Shown here: positions 7,842 to 16,270 of the stretch, in pieces
Layout of the letters: each line of letters starts with the position of its first letter
Numbering within the stretch: the stretch's first letter is position 1
NCBI GenBank assembly: GCA_040755755.1
Contig: JBFLZW010000024.1
Coordinates: 1-64,000 of the forward strand
Source: a bacterium
GTDB lineage: Bacteria; SZUA-182; DTGQ01
Direction: 5' to 3'
Length of the DNA stretch: 64,000 nucleotides
Made by a program: the position numbers and the translations under genes
Notes under the pieces: model-generated
Database searches by the model: none
The model's input: the letters and a program-made list of their open reading frames with translations, nothing else
Told to the model about the DNA's origin: nothing

Positions 7842-8282
7842 CTAAAAGACAGCGAATATACTTGCAGTAAATTCGCAGGGTTTTATTTTTTCAGTTGTGG
7901 TAATATAATCAGTATGGTAGTAGTAATTATAATAATAACTGGTTTCAACCTTTCTCTCAAACTCTATTTCAGCCTGATAGAAAGATAATTCAAACCCGAA
8001 GCCCACTTTTTTGGTTCTTAAAAATTCAACTCCGACAGCCGCGAACACTCCGGGTTTCGACCTATCGACGTAATCTCCGCTGGCTGCATGATAGCTCAAT
8101 CCAGCGCGGACATACGGGGAAACACTGATCCGGGGGATCGCGTATCGTACGTCAAGCTTAAGAGGAAAGTTTACAAAACTGGCATCCCCCGCGATAACCA
8201 TGATGGGGCCAATTCCACCCCCAACTCCGAGACCAAAGTCGAACTGGACATAAGGATGGAATGAAACAGCTTCACGTTTCAT
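7842..8282 (-). CDS. Outer-membrane beta-barrel-like protein, probably lacking its N-terminus
   Basis: 146 residues with alternating hydrophobic/aromatic strands (FDFGLGVGGGIGP, ISVSPYVRAGLSYH, KVGFGFELSFYQAEIE) and a terminal Phe, typical of small OmpA-like or OprG-like barrels. There is no signal peptide. The AAGGAGG just upstream sits only 0-2 bp from the ATG, too close for normal initiation, and the frame stays open upstream without a good start. A short peptide ending VSITMVKEDET is encoded in another frame in the 95-bp gap to the next gene. The protein may be a 5'-truncated relic, or a frameshift may hide its signal sequence. Confidence 0.55.
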   Translation of the reverse strand: MKREAVSFHPYVQFDFGLGVGGGIGPIMVIAGDASFVNFPLKLDVRYAIPRISVSPYVRAGLSYHAASGDYVDRSKPGVFAAVGVEFLRTKKVGFGFELSFYQAEIEFERKVETSYYYNYYYHTDYITTTEKIKPCEFTASIFAVF

Positions 8283-8377
8283 CCTCCTTAACCATAGTGA
8301 TTGATACGGTATTAATAAGAACCTCTCCTGTCATTGTAATCTTTTCCAGATCAAAAATTCAAGGTACTCCATTCACC

Positions 8378-10531
8378 CTAATTTTCATGTATCCTGATCT
8401 CGGTAAAATCCTGCACCCAGGTCAGGGAGGAGAGATTTTGCATGCCGATGGACAAATCCCGCAGCCCTCGGGTATTTTCTTTTTCAAGGGAACAGAATGC
8501 CGCAGGATCTACCAGGGCGAACGGCTCGATAGAGGCTATGGCTTTAATCCTTTCGATGCCTGCCGGGCCTGAGACGGTTATGTTGACCCCCCCGAATTCG
8601 GGTGACGGGATGGAATACGTTCTGCCACCCCTGATAAAATTATCCTTCTGCAGTGGATTGGGGAAAATTACCGTCAGTTTGCCGCTTGTCCCGATATCCA
8701 GCAGCGAAAGATAGCAATCCCTGTCCGATTTGACATACAAGGTAAGAGAATCTCCTGTCTTATAATCACTGCGGTCGGTCCATAGATCAATGCTGAACTT
8801 GCGCTCCTCTTCCTCTGAAAAATACACTTTATCAAGCGTAAGGTCATAAGCGGGTGCGGTATCCTGATTCTGACTATGACCGCTTTTCGAATCAAGAGAT
8901 TTGAGATCGGCACTATCGATGGAGTCCCTGGCGATAATGATCCTGGCTGTCGAGACGAGGGTCCCGTCATCCGTATCCACCAGTTTGGCATTGATTCGCA
9001 AGCCCTGGTCATAAAGCCAGTATACCCCTGAAAGGTAGTAGTCCGCTTTTAATGCCCTGGCTTTCTCCCGCAGGTCCCTGTCCCTGGCTTTGTCAGGGGA
9101 GCCTTCTTCGTCAATCACGACGAAACCATCCACTTTGGCCAGAGTTGTCCGCAGGTCAGATTCCAGAACCCTGCTGAGAATAAGCCTTTCTTCGCTCCTG
9201 GCCTCGGAAAAATCCAGGACTGCCACCTTGCTGCTGCTACTGCTGGCAGCAGCTCCGGCAGTAGTGGCATTCGTATATATTCTGGCTATGACTTCTTCCA
9301 CCAGCTTGACTATCCCCTCAGACCAGGGATATGCTTCGGGTTCTCTGGCCATATCCGCAATGAGAAGATCATAGGTGAATGTCGCCTTTTTCCCGCTCCC
9401 CTGCCCGCCGTCTTCAAGGTTAACCACTGCGGATATGGTATTCACCCGGTTCTTCGATTGATCGACCCGGTATACCTTTGATCTGGCTATGCCATTGGCA
9501 TCGGTGATCACCCCGGCATCCAGCTCTCCGGTGGAAGAATCAAAGGCGAATTTCACCGGCATTCCGGCTATGGGGTATTGGTTCTTCCGGTCGCCCTCCT
9601 GACCTTCAAAAAGCACTTTGACTGCCAGATCCCTGGCCAGAGGACTGCCTGCAAACCCTTTCTGGTTATTTCCATCGACCGGGAAAATCCGGATATTCGA
9701 GATAATGTTATCCAGCCTCCTTTTGCTATCGGCCAATGACTTTTCCCCATCCTGTATCCTTGCCTCAAGCTCCTGGCTCTTGAGGTCTGACTTATCTTTC
9801 CGGATTATCGAACGCTGCTTGAGCAGCACATGAAAGCTGTCCGCCATCGCATTTGCCTGCCGGTAGCTATCGAGGGCCTTGACCAGTTCCCTGTTATTTT
9901 CCTGCCCCAGGCCCGACGAATAGAGATTATGGATAGTCTCAAGACTGCTGATAATCTCGCCTTCCAACGCTCCTGCCGCCGTATCCCTCTCCAGGGTAGC
10001 CAGAGAATAATACCGCCTCTCCTGTTCACTATACCACCTTTCACTGATGGTCAGCCCGGCTATCTTAGTGTCTATCTTAACCTTTATCTTCGATTCGACC
10101 CGCGACTCCAGGGAGGTGGAGTGGTGCTGACCGTGGATTCCTTTCGCTTCCTGCTGGAGAGAGGTTTCCCCCTGGAAAGAGGTTTCTTCGCCTGAAATCT
10201 CCATCTCTATCTGCTTGAGGAGGTCCATGCGCGCATCTTCATCTGCGGATGTGCTATCCTTATCTGATACGCCGACACCAGTGAGGTAAAAGGCATATGG
10301 GTATCTGATATCTTTCCGGGATACAACCCAGGATGGGGCGGTTTCTTTTACCCTGCGGATTGCGGCTGAAGATGGAGGTGGAGATTTAGGCGTTGATGCA
10401 GATGCAGGTGTGTTTGTGACCTGCTTTCCGGCTGTATCCGGTAACTGGCGATGAGCGCAGCCGGTAAGACAGGGCAGGAAAAAGCTGGTTACAAGGAATA
10501 AGAAGACAAGGAATATTGGGGTATTTTTCAT
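8378..10531 (-). CDS. Large lipoprotein with LPP20, FlgO/CsgG-like and DUF4384-like domains
   Basis: 717 residues. Lipoprotein signal with lipobox LTGC near residue 24. In order: a low-complexity linker; an LPP20-like domain (PYAFYLTGVGVSDKDS to about 190); a helical segment; an immunoglobulin-like module (MPVKFAFDSSTGELDAGVIT, about 325-385); a FlgO/CsgG-like module (VAVLDFSEARSEE to VSTARIII, about 430-540); and a C-terminal DUF4384-like domain (FSIDLWTDRSDYKTGDSLTL to SIEPF). DUF4384 domains commonly accompany bacterial caspase-like proteins, which fits the neighbouring exported caspase. It is probably an outer-membrane-associated scaffold; no enzymatic motif is visible. Confidence 0.85.
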   Translation of the reverse strand: MKNTPIFLVFLFLVTSFFLPCLTGCAHRQLPDTAGKQVTNTPASASTPKSPPPSSAAIRRVKETAPSWVVSRKDIRYPYAFYLTGVGVSDKDSTSADEDARMDLLKQIEMEISGEETSFQGETSLQQEAKGIHGQHHSTSLESRVESKIKVKIDTKIAGLTISERWYSEQERRYYSLATLERDTAAGALEGEIISSLETIHNLYSSGLGQENNRELVKALDSYRQANAMADSFHVLLKQRSIIRKDKSDLKSQELEARIQDGEKSLADSKRRLDNIISNIRIFPVDGNNQKGFAGSPLARDLAVKVLFEGQEGDRKNQYPIAGMPVKFAFDSSTGELDAGVITDANGIARSKVYRVDQSKNRVNTISAVVNLEDGGQGSGKKATFTYDLLIADMAREPEAYPWSEGIVKLVEEVIARIYTNATTAGAAASSSSSKVAVLDFSEARSEERLILSRVLESDLRTTLAKVDGFVVIDEEGSPDKARDRDLREKARALKADYYLSGVYWLYDQGLRINAKLVDTDDGTLVSTARIIIARDSIDSADLKSLDSKSGHSQNQDTAPAYDLTLDKVYFSEEEERKFSIDLWTDRSDYKTGDSLTLYVKSDRDCYLSLLDIGTSGKLTVIFPNPLQKDNFIRGGRTYSIPSPEFGGVNITVSGPAGIERIKAIASIEPFALVDPAAFCSLEKENTRGLRDLSIGMQNLSSLTWVQDFTEIRIHEN

Positions 10532-10547
10532 TCTGCCTGCTCTCTTT

Positions 10548-10580
10548 ATCCGCCTCTCCCCTTTACGGGGAGAGGCGGAT
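10548..10580. other. Strong hairpin without T-tract
   Basis: ATCCGCCTCTCCCC (10548-10561) and GGGGAGAGGCGGAT (10567-10580) form a perfect 14-bp stem with a 5-base loop. It is in the leader of the large lipoprotein gene. No T-run follows on either strand, so it may attenuate or stabilise mRNA rather than terminate transcription. Confidence 0.6.
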
Positions 10581-10595
10581 ATTCATATCTGAAGT

Positions 10596-10715
10596 GAATG
10601 GCACTTACATAAGAATTCGTAATTTTCCCGCAGAGACGCTCTGCGGGAGATCGTTTTCCCCTGTGCGCTTTGTGTCCTCTCTATATTATAAGCTTGGCTT
10701 ATGTAAGTGCCATTC
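10596..10715. mobile_element. 120-bp MITE-like element with 18-bp perfect terminal inverted repeats
   Basis: GAATGGCACTTACATAAG at 10596-10613 is exactly mirrored by CTTATGTAAGTGCCATTC at 10698-10715. An inner hairpin TCCCGCAGAG/CTCTGCGGGA lies at about 10626-10648. There is no coding capacity and no clear target duplication. It fills the gap between the two lipoprotein genes and may carry promoter or terminator signals into it. Confidence 0.7.
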
Positions 10716-10744
10716 TTTCTAAAGTGGCATCAGCAAGAACAGTT

Positions 10745-11383
10745 TTATTGCCCGGCTTTCTCTTCCCGCTTCTCCACCTCTTTTGACAGCTCGTCATGTA
10801 ATTTCCCGGCATTCTCCCTGACATAATCTTTGACCTTGGAGTTCAATTCCTTCGCCTTGTCAAGGTTTTGTTCGAACTCGTTCAGGTCGAGCATTGCTAA
10901 CGAGAAGATCAGGCCCTGGTTTTCGGGCGACTCCCAATGATCAATTATTTGCACACCGGACAGGGTCATCGAGGAAACAGTCTTGATTGCCTGTTCAACA
11001 TGCTGCTCCTCACTTGTTTCGGAAAAATCACCCGCTGTGGTGGAGGCTGCATAATCCTTCATCAGTGAAGCTACGTAGGTCTCAAATGTCTTGGCCACTT
11101 CGTTCCTGGCACGGTTATCCGCTGTGGAGCGAAGGAGAGAATAATTTTTTATGCCCGATGCCGAACCAACACCATAAAAAACTTTCTTGCCTCCATCCTG
11201 AAAGGCACCACTGCCTTTGGTTACCCATGGAGGGGATTCCACCTTTTTAAATCCAATAGTAGTTTCTGCCGGTTTGGCGACAGGTTCTCCCGTCTCTACT
11301 TTTTTCCCTGCGCATCCGCTGAAAACAACCAGGCATACAAGGCTCATAAGGATTGTTTTGTGCATCTGTTGCCGATCAAACAC
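10745..11383 (-). CDS. LPP20-family lipoprotein
   Basis: 212 residues. The GTG at 11383 is preferred because AAAGGAGG lies 8 bp upstream. The signal sequence ends at a lipobox FSGC (about residue 24). The mature part opens with a spacer, then PPWVTKG and KVFYGVGSASGIKN, the LPP20 signature, followed by a helical domain with QIIDHWESPENQGLIFSLAM and a charged C-terminal helix. LPP20 proteins are envelope lipoproteins of unsettled function, often paired with FlgO/FlgP-like or CsgG-like proteins. It lies upstream of the larger LPP20 lipoprotein on the same strand, so the two may share a transcript despite the MITE between them. Confidence 0.85.
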   Translation of the reverse strand: MFDRQQMHKTILMSLVCLVVFSGCAGKKVETGEPVAKPAETTIGFKKVESPPWVTKGSGAFQDGGKKVFYGVGSASGIKNYSLLRSTADNRARNEVAKTFETYVASLMKDYAASTTAGDFSETSEEQHVEQAIKTVSSMTLSGVQIIDHWESPENQGLIFSLAMLDLNEFEQNLDKAKELNSKVKDYVRENAGKLHDELSKEVEKREEKAGQ

Positions 11384-11423
11384 TTTTTCAGCCTCCTTTT
11401 CTGCTCTCTTGGAGCGTTACCAG

Positions 11424-12560
11424 TTAGTCATTTTTGCAGTTATTACAGCTTATATTTGATACAGATCCCGGTACTTCGTACGGAGATAAGAAATATATGG
11501 CATATGGCGCGGCGTTGATTTTTTCGCCAGTTACTCTCTGTACCAATTCCCGAGAAGTGAACTTTGCTCCGTGAATATGAATATGCTTTCGCAACCATTC
11601 CAGGAGAGGCGAAAAATCGCCATGCATGATATATTCCGGAAGAGTCGGAATGTCTTTTATCAAACGGTCATAGAATTGCAGAGCTAATACATTTCCCAGC
11701 ACATAGGTCGGAAAATACCCGAAAAACGCCGCTGACCAATGAACATCCTGGAGCACACCCAATGCATCGTTGGGTGGTGTGAGCCCTAAATAGGCTTTCA
11801 TTTTCTCATTCCATAGCTCAGGTAAGTCTTTGACTTCAACTTCCAGGTCGAAACGGAGAAAAACATGAAGGTTGTAGGTGACTTCATCAGCTTCGGTTCT
11901 GATATAGCCTAGGCGTACGACATTGACAGCCTGGTAAGCCTGTTCTATAGTTGCCTCTACCAGTTGATCGGGATAAAAGGACTTTAAAATCGGAAGAAAA
12001 TACGTCCAGAATGCCCGGCTTCTGCCAATCACATTTTCCCAGAGGCGCGATTGGGATTCATGAACTGCCGTCGAGGCTCCTTTCGATAATGGCGTTCGAG
12101 CGAGCGCCTCCGCAATCCCCTGTTCGTACAATGCGTGACCACATTCATGGACAGAGCTAAGGAAGGCTGAAGTAAATGAATTTTGGTCCAGCCATGTCGT
12201 AATTCTGACATCTTGGGGTGAGAATGCCACTGAAAAAGGATGGGCGGAAATATCCTGCCGTCCCCGGTTAAAGTCATAGCCAATCCTCTTGAGCACCGCT
12301 GTTCCAAATTTCCATTGAGCATCGACATCGAAAGCTCCTTGAAATAGAATACCTTGAACCGCATCCTGCTGTCGAGAAATCTGCTTTATCAGCGGAACCA
12401 GTTCTGTTTTGAGAGCTTCAAAAATACCAGCCACGTCCGCGGTTTTCATTTCAGGTTCATACAGGTCCAATAACGGATCATAGATGTTCTCGGTATATCC
12501 CAGGCACTCGGCTTCCTCTGACGGGTAAGGACAACCAACAGGAATGAGGAGCATTGACAA
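11424..12560 (-). CDS. M32 carboxypeptidase (carboxypeptidase Taq family), N-terminally truncated
   Basis: 378 residues against about 500 for the family. The zinc site HECGH in SSVHECGHALYEQG and the family stretches YDPLLDLYEP, SAHPFSVAFSPQDVR, ESQSRLWENVIGRS and YIRTEADEVTYNLHV are intact. M32 enzymes are broad-specificity metallocarboxypeptidases of the cytoplasm. Homology begins only near residue 18 (EEAECLGYTENIYDPLLD), so about 120 residues of the N-terminal domain are missing. The ATG lies 16 bp after the stop of the M1 peptidase gene, a junction that looks like a deletion. It may still fold around the active site, but I would treat function as doubtful. Confidence 0.75.
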   Translation of the reverse strand: MSMLLIPVGCPYPSEEAECLGYTENIYDPLLDLYEPEMKTADVAGIFEALKTELVPLIKQISRQQDAVQGILFQGAFDVDAQWKFGTAVLKRIGYDFNRGRQDISAHPFSVAFSPQDVRITTWLDQNSFTSAFLSSVHECGHALYEQGIAEALARTPLSKGASTAVHESQSRLWENVIGRSRAFWTYFLPILKSFYPDQLVEATIEQAYQAVNVVRLGYIRTEADEVTYNLHVFLRFDLEVEVKDLPELWNEKMKAYLGLTPPNDALGVLQDVHWSAAFFGYFPTYVLGNVLALQFYDRLIKDIPTLPEYIMHGDFSPLLEWLRKHIHIHGAKFTSRELVQRVTGEKINAAPYAIYFLSPYEVPGSVSNISCNNCKND

Positions 12561-12575
12561 GGAATTGAACCCGGG

Positions 12576-15440
12576 TTAGAAGAAACCGCCGATCTGGAGC
12601 CAGGTGACAACGGGCTCTTCTCTTTCCGGGTCATGGTCGAGAGGAAAAGCCACATCAACCCGCAGGTCCAGGGGGATTAAATTCGCCAGCGAGGTTTTTA
12701 CGATCAGGGCTGTCCCTATGTCATGCCGGTAGTGGGCATCGCGGAACCTTTGACCATTATCCCAGACTTTCCCTCCGTCATAATAGCAGGCAGCATCGAC
12801 GCCCTCGAACCAGAAATACTTTTTGATCGAGATATCCTTCCGAAAGCGCTTGTGAATCGGCCATTTCAATTCCGCATTCCAGACAGCGATACTCGATCCC
12901 AAATAATCGAGATCGTAATTATATCCACGGAGCATCGCAGGCCCGGCCAGTGAAAATCTCTTCTTCAGAGGCGCTTCACCCTGAATGTCCCCCACAAATG
13001 ACCGGAGCATCAAGCTCGACAGGTGGTGAACATGGATGAAGTATTGCCCATCGATCTGATATTGCTCAAAATCGTAATCTCCACCCAACTCCTCTGAGCA
13101 TATCTCGGCTCCCCCCTCCAGATGCAGCCCCGACAGGGGAGTTTGCCGGGCGTCCCGGATGTAGTGTAAGCTTATGCTTCCTGCCGATCCCCTCCAGCGG
13201 ATCGATTTTTTTTCAAGGTTCTCTTTTTCTTCAAGGTCTTTATCTTCATCCTCGGAAAGATAGTAGGCTTCCTGAAAATTGTACAGCAAGTCGAAATAGT
13301 TTGCAGGCATGCGGACCTGCTGATGGGACTCGTACAGGGTTAAGCCGAATCCGGCAGATCCCCCCCGGACGCCCTGCACATCGAAAGCCGCGGCCCTGGC
13401 CGCCAGATTCGGCAGGAACAGCCGGTCCCTGGTAAAAAGCGCCTGGAAGCCTAATTTGCGGGGTTCCTGCTTGTAAAAGCCGCTGATCAGCAACTGCCAG
13501 TCAGTGAGATATCCTGCGGTCAGGGTCAATCCGATAATTTGTTTATCGGTCGGATTGGAAGTCGATAAAGGAATCGCGGTAATCAGATAACTGTCGGAAT
13601 CGGGAAAATCGAAGATTGGACTGAACCTGACGGGAAGCCGGTAATGGTTATTCGAGCGATCGATATCCGGCAGGATATGCCGTGGATCGAGGCTGGCCTC
13701 GGCAATTTTCCCCTCGGTTGTGAGGGTAATGCTTTCTTCCTCCTGCCTGCCATCAAACTGCACGGTTTCCTTCCTGCCATCCTGAAAGACAACCTGTAAT
13801 TCTCCCGGCATGACAGCTTCCTGGAGACGCCGGATATGCACCGTGGATATGATCTCGCCGGTCCGGCCCTGGCGGGTGGAAATATGATCAATGGCATAAT
13901 CCAGTTTTTTCGTGTCGTAGATCCATTGGTCAAAAAACCAGGTGAGGTCCTTTTTGGCCACCTCCTGACAGAGAGACAGCAACTCCCGGGTGGTCACTAT
14001 TCTGGCAAAATATCTCTGGACGAGGGCCTGCAAAAAAGCCCTATAATCTTCATCACCCATCAGGTAATGGAGCATGCGGTGGATCATGGCTCCTTTGTCA
14101 TAGTGCATGGCACTGAGGGAGGCAAGGTCATCGGTCGCTTTGGCAGATTCGGTAATGGGACGATCGTACCCTCTGACAGCCTCTTCCCGGTACGGCAGTT
14201 CGACAAAATATTCGCTGTAGTCCATATTCGGCATCCACCGGGGCCAGGAGAGCAGGTTTTTCCCCTTCCCGTATTTCTTCTCGAAATACCGGATACTGGT
14301 ATAGTTGGCCAATCCTTCGCCGATCCAGTTATGCTTGTCGAAATTGTAGGTCAGGCCGACGCCAAACCACAGATGACTCACTTCATGGACCACGACAGCC
14401 TCCATGATCCGGTTCAGCAGGCCGGGTAACTTGTGTAATTCCCGGGGAATAAAAATGCTGTTGCCTGAAGTGTAGGCTGCCGGAGCTCCCATGTAGAGAT
14501 CGACAAGCGATAGATGATCGAAGGTCAGGGGCAGTTGAACATCCTGATGGATATACCGTATGGCTTCGGCTGCATACTGAAGGCAGGATTGCATGGTCTT
14601 TGCATCCTGGGGCAAATAGTAAGCCCTTATCTTTACTCCTTCGGATTCTTTTTCCGCAGTGCGATAATGACGGCTGGATGCCAGGGCCAGCAGGGGGGTG
14701 GGGCCGCAGTTTCCCGAATAGGTGGTGGTCCCGTCAGGATGGCTTTCGATCTTTTCCCAGACTGCCGAGGAAACAGGAACTTCCTGCGAAGGAAGAGTAA
14801 GGGAAAGATGGAAATAAGCCGCAGGTGCTTCTTCGATGCCGGTAATCCACTTCCCGTCCCTTCTGGATAGGAGAAAGGGATACCAAAACCCCTGTAAATA
14901 AAGCGTCTGCCGGTAATGACCTTCACCGAACCTTTCAGGGACCCTGCCGTGAAAGTCAATCTCGAGCGTATACTTTTCTCCGGGGGCCAGCGATCTGGGC
15001 AGGGAGACATGCAGCAGGGTCTTTTCCTGAGCACATCCGAGCGGCAGATCGTGATCTGCCCGGTAGTCATACTGCATCGGATTACCCTGCTCGTCCCGGA
15101 CTCCGAGAATTTCCATCCATCCGGGATTGAATCCTTCGGGATAGATAGTATCGTACGTACTTCCATCCACTTTCGGGTCTTTTCGGGCCAGGGTATTGGG
15201 AACCAGTTGGAAAAGCATCTCGGATAAGGGAAGGTCTGAAGTATTGTAACAGGTAACCGTTACTTTTCCGGCAAGAAAATAGGTCTGGGTGTTCAACTGA
15301 ACATCGATCTCGTAGCGGGGAAGATTGTCCGGTGGGGGATATTGGGCAAACTCCGGTTCCGGCAATCCGCTGAAGAATATCAGCAGAAGGGCAGTAATCA
15401 AGAGAACGTAGCCTGCTTTTTGTTTCATTGCCGTCTGCAA
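12576..15440 (-). CDS. M1-family metallopeptidase fused to an outer-membrane beta-barrel
   Basis: 954 residues. Signal peptide at 1-32 (YVLLITALLLIFFSGL). Residues about 40-540 are an M1 aminopeptidase-like module: substrate-binding AAYTSGNSIF, then HEVSH (His352, Glu353, His356) and the third zinc ligand Glu375 in NWIGEGLANY, 19 residues after the second His. The last 350 residues have amphipathic strands, a BamA-like MLRGYNYDLDYLGSS segment and a terminal Phe (QIGGFF), as in D15/Omp85-type barrels. The likely topology is a periplasmic or surface peptidase anchored in the outer membrane by its own barrel. Fusion of these two parts is uncommon. It is divergent from the PagL gene. Confidence 0.88.
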   Translation of the reverse strand: MQTAMKQKAGYVLLITALLLIFFSGLPEPEFAQYPPPDNLPRYEIDVQLNTQTYFLAGKVTVTCYNTSDLPLSEMLFQLVPNTLARKDPKVDGSTYDTIYPEGFNPGWMEILGVRDEQGNPMQYDYRADHDLPLGCAQEKTLLHVSLPRSLAPGEKYTLEIDFHGRVPERFGEGHYRQTLYLQGFWYPFLLSRRDGKWITGIEEAPAAYFHLSLTLPSQEVPVSSAVWEKIESHPDGTTTYSGNCGPTPLLALASSRHYRTAEKESEGVKIRAYYLPQDAKTMQSCLQYAAEAIRYIHQDVQLPLTFDHLSLVDLYMGAPAAYTSGNSIFIPRELHKLPGLLNRIMEAVVVHEVSHLWFGVGLTYNFDKHNWIGEGLANYTSIRYFEKKYGKGKNLLSWPRWMPNMDYSEYFVELPYREEAVRGYDRPITESAKATDDLASLSAMHYDKGAMIHRMLHYLMGDEDYRAFLQALVQRYFARIVTTRELLSLCQEVAKKDLTWFFDQWIYDTKKLDYAIDHISTRQGRTGEIISTVHIRRLQEAVMPGELQVVFQDGRKETVQFDGRQEEESITLTTEGKIAEASLDPRHILPDIDRSNNHYRLPVRFSPIFDFPDSDSYLITAIPLSTSNPTDKQIIGLTLTAGYLTDWQLLISGFYKQEPRKLGFQALFTRDRLFLPNLAARAAAFDVQGVRGGSAGFGLTLYESHQQVRMPANYFDLLYNFQEAYYLSEDEDKDLEEKENLEKKSIRWRGSAGSISLHYIRDARQTPLSGLHLEGGAEICSEELGGDYDFEQYQIDGQYFIHVHHLSSLMLRSFVGDIQGEAPLKKRFSLAGPAMLRGYNYDLDYLGSSIAVWNAELKWPIHKRFRKDISIKKYFWFEGVDAACYYDGGKVWDNGQRFRDAHYRHDIGTALIVKTSLANLIPLDLRVDVAFPLDHDPEREEPVVTWLQIGGFF

Positions 15441-15463
15441 CTCGCTTCGGTGAAATTATTATC

Positions 15464-15491
15464 TTGACTTGGGTTCCAAATAATGTATAAC
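15464..15491 (+). promoter_or_regulatory. Sigma-70-type promoter of the PagL-like gene
   Basis: TTGACT (15464-15469), a 16-bp spacer and TATAAC (15486-15491) sit in the divergent gap about 125 bp before the PagL-like ATG. Confidence 0.5.
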
Positions 15492-15615
15492 TCGATTCCA
15501 CAAGGGAAGCTGTACCGTGGATAACAATACCTTATTTTCTCTGGTATTGCAAAAGAAAGTTTCAGGAAGGAATTTTTTGCCGATAAAGAGGGATAAACAA
15601 TCGGAGGAGAATATC

Positions 15616-16218
15616 ATGACTCCAGGTACCTGTAAAACCTTCATTATCAGATTCCTGGGATGCAGTATCCTGCTTTCAATTATCATCTCAGGCCCAGGAG
15701 AAACCCATGCCGGGCGGAACAGCCGGGATTTTGTTCCCTCCCGGTATGGATTTGCTTTGATCCTTGGGAATACCTACAACCCGGAGAACGATATCAGATT
15801 TTCCCTGATTTCCGGCTTTGCCTTATACGATTATGACCGAATCTGGCATCACCCGGCGCCTGCTCCGTTGCGCTTTAAGGTAGAGGGCAGCCTTGGAGCA
15901 ACCACCAGCCCCCGGACCCGTGCCGTAGCTTCCTGCGGCATAATGGCCTTGTATTACCTGGATAAGTTTGCCACTCAGCGCTTGCGGCCTTATGGAGAGG
16001 CAGGGATCGGGATTATCTATACCGATTTTCGAGTCAAGGGGCAGGGTTTGCGCATTAACTTTAACCCGCAGGCGGGCTTTGGCACTGAATTTTTGACCGG
16101 ATCAGGATCACCCTTTTTCACGACCCTTCGTCTTCACCATATCTCGAACGGCGATTTGTATAAAGATAATCGGGGTGTTAATGCCGTTGTTCTCGTATTG
16201 GGATATTTTTTTCATTAG
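15616..16218 (+). CDS. PagL-like lipid A 3-O-deacylase
   Basis: 200 residues from the ATG at 15616, chosen because CGGAGGAGA lies 8-13 bp upstream and a signal peptide (FIIRFLGCSILLSIIISG...THA) follows; the frame is open further upstream without a ribosome site. The C-terminal strand LRLHHISNGDLYKDNRGVN carries the His-x-Ser pair of the PagL family, and the protein ends in the aromatic LVLGYFFH. PagL is an outer-membrane barrel that removes the 3-O-linked acyl chain of lipid A. Its presence implies an LPS-containing outer membrane. It has its own promoter and is monocistronic. Confidence 0.85.
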   Translation: MTPGTCKTFIIRFLGCSILLSIIISGPGETHAGRNSRDFVPSRYGFALILGNTYNPENDIRFSLISGFALYDYDRIWHHPAPAPLRFKVEGSLGATTSPRTRAVASCGIMALYYLDKFATQRLRPYGEAGIGIIYTDFRVKGQGLRINFNPQAGFGTEFLTGSGSPFFTTLRLHHISNGDLYKDNRGVNAVVLVLGYFFH

Positions 16219-16270
16219 GAGCATGTACCTGCGGTCTGACTGCCGGGGGTAAAAGATGGGGGCAAGCGGC

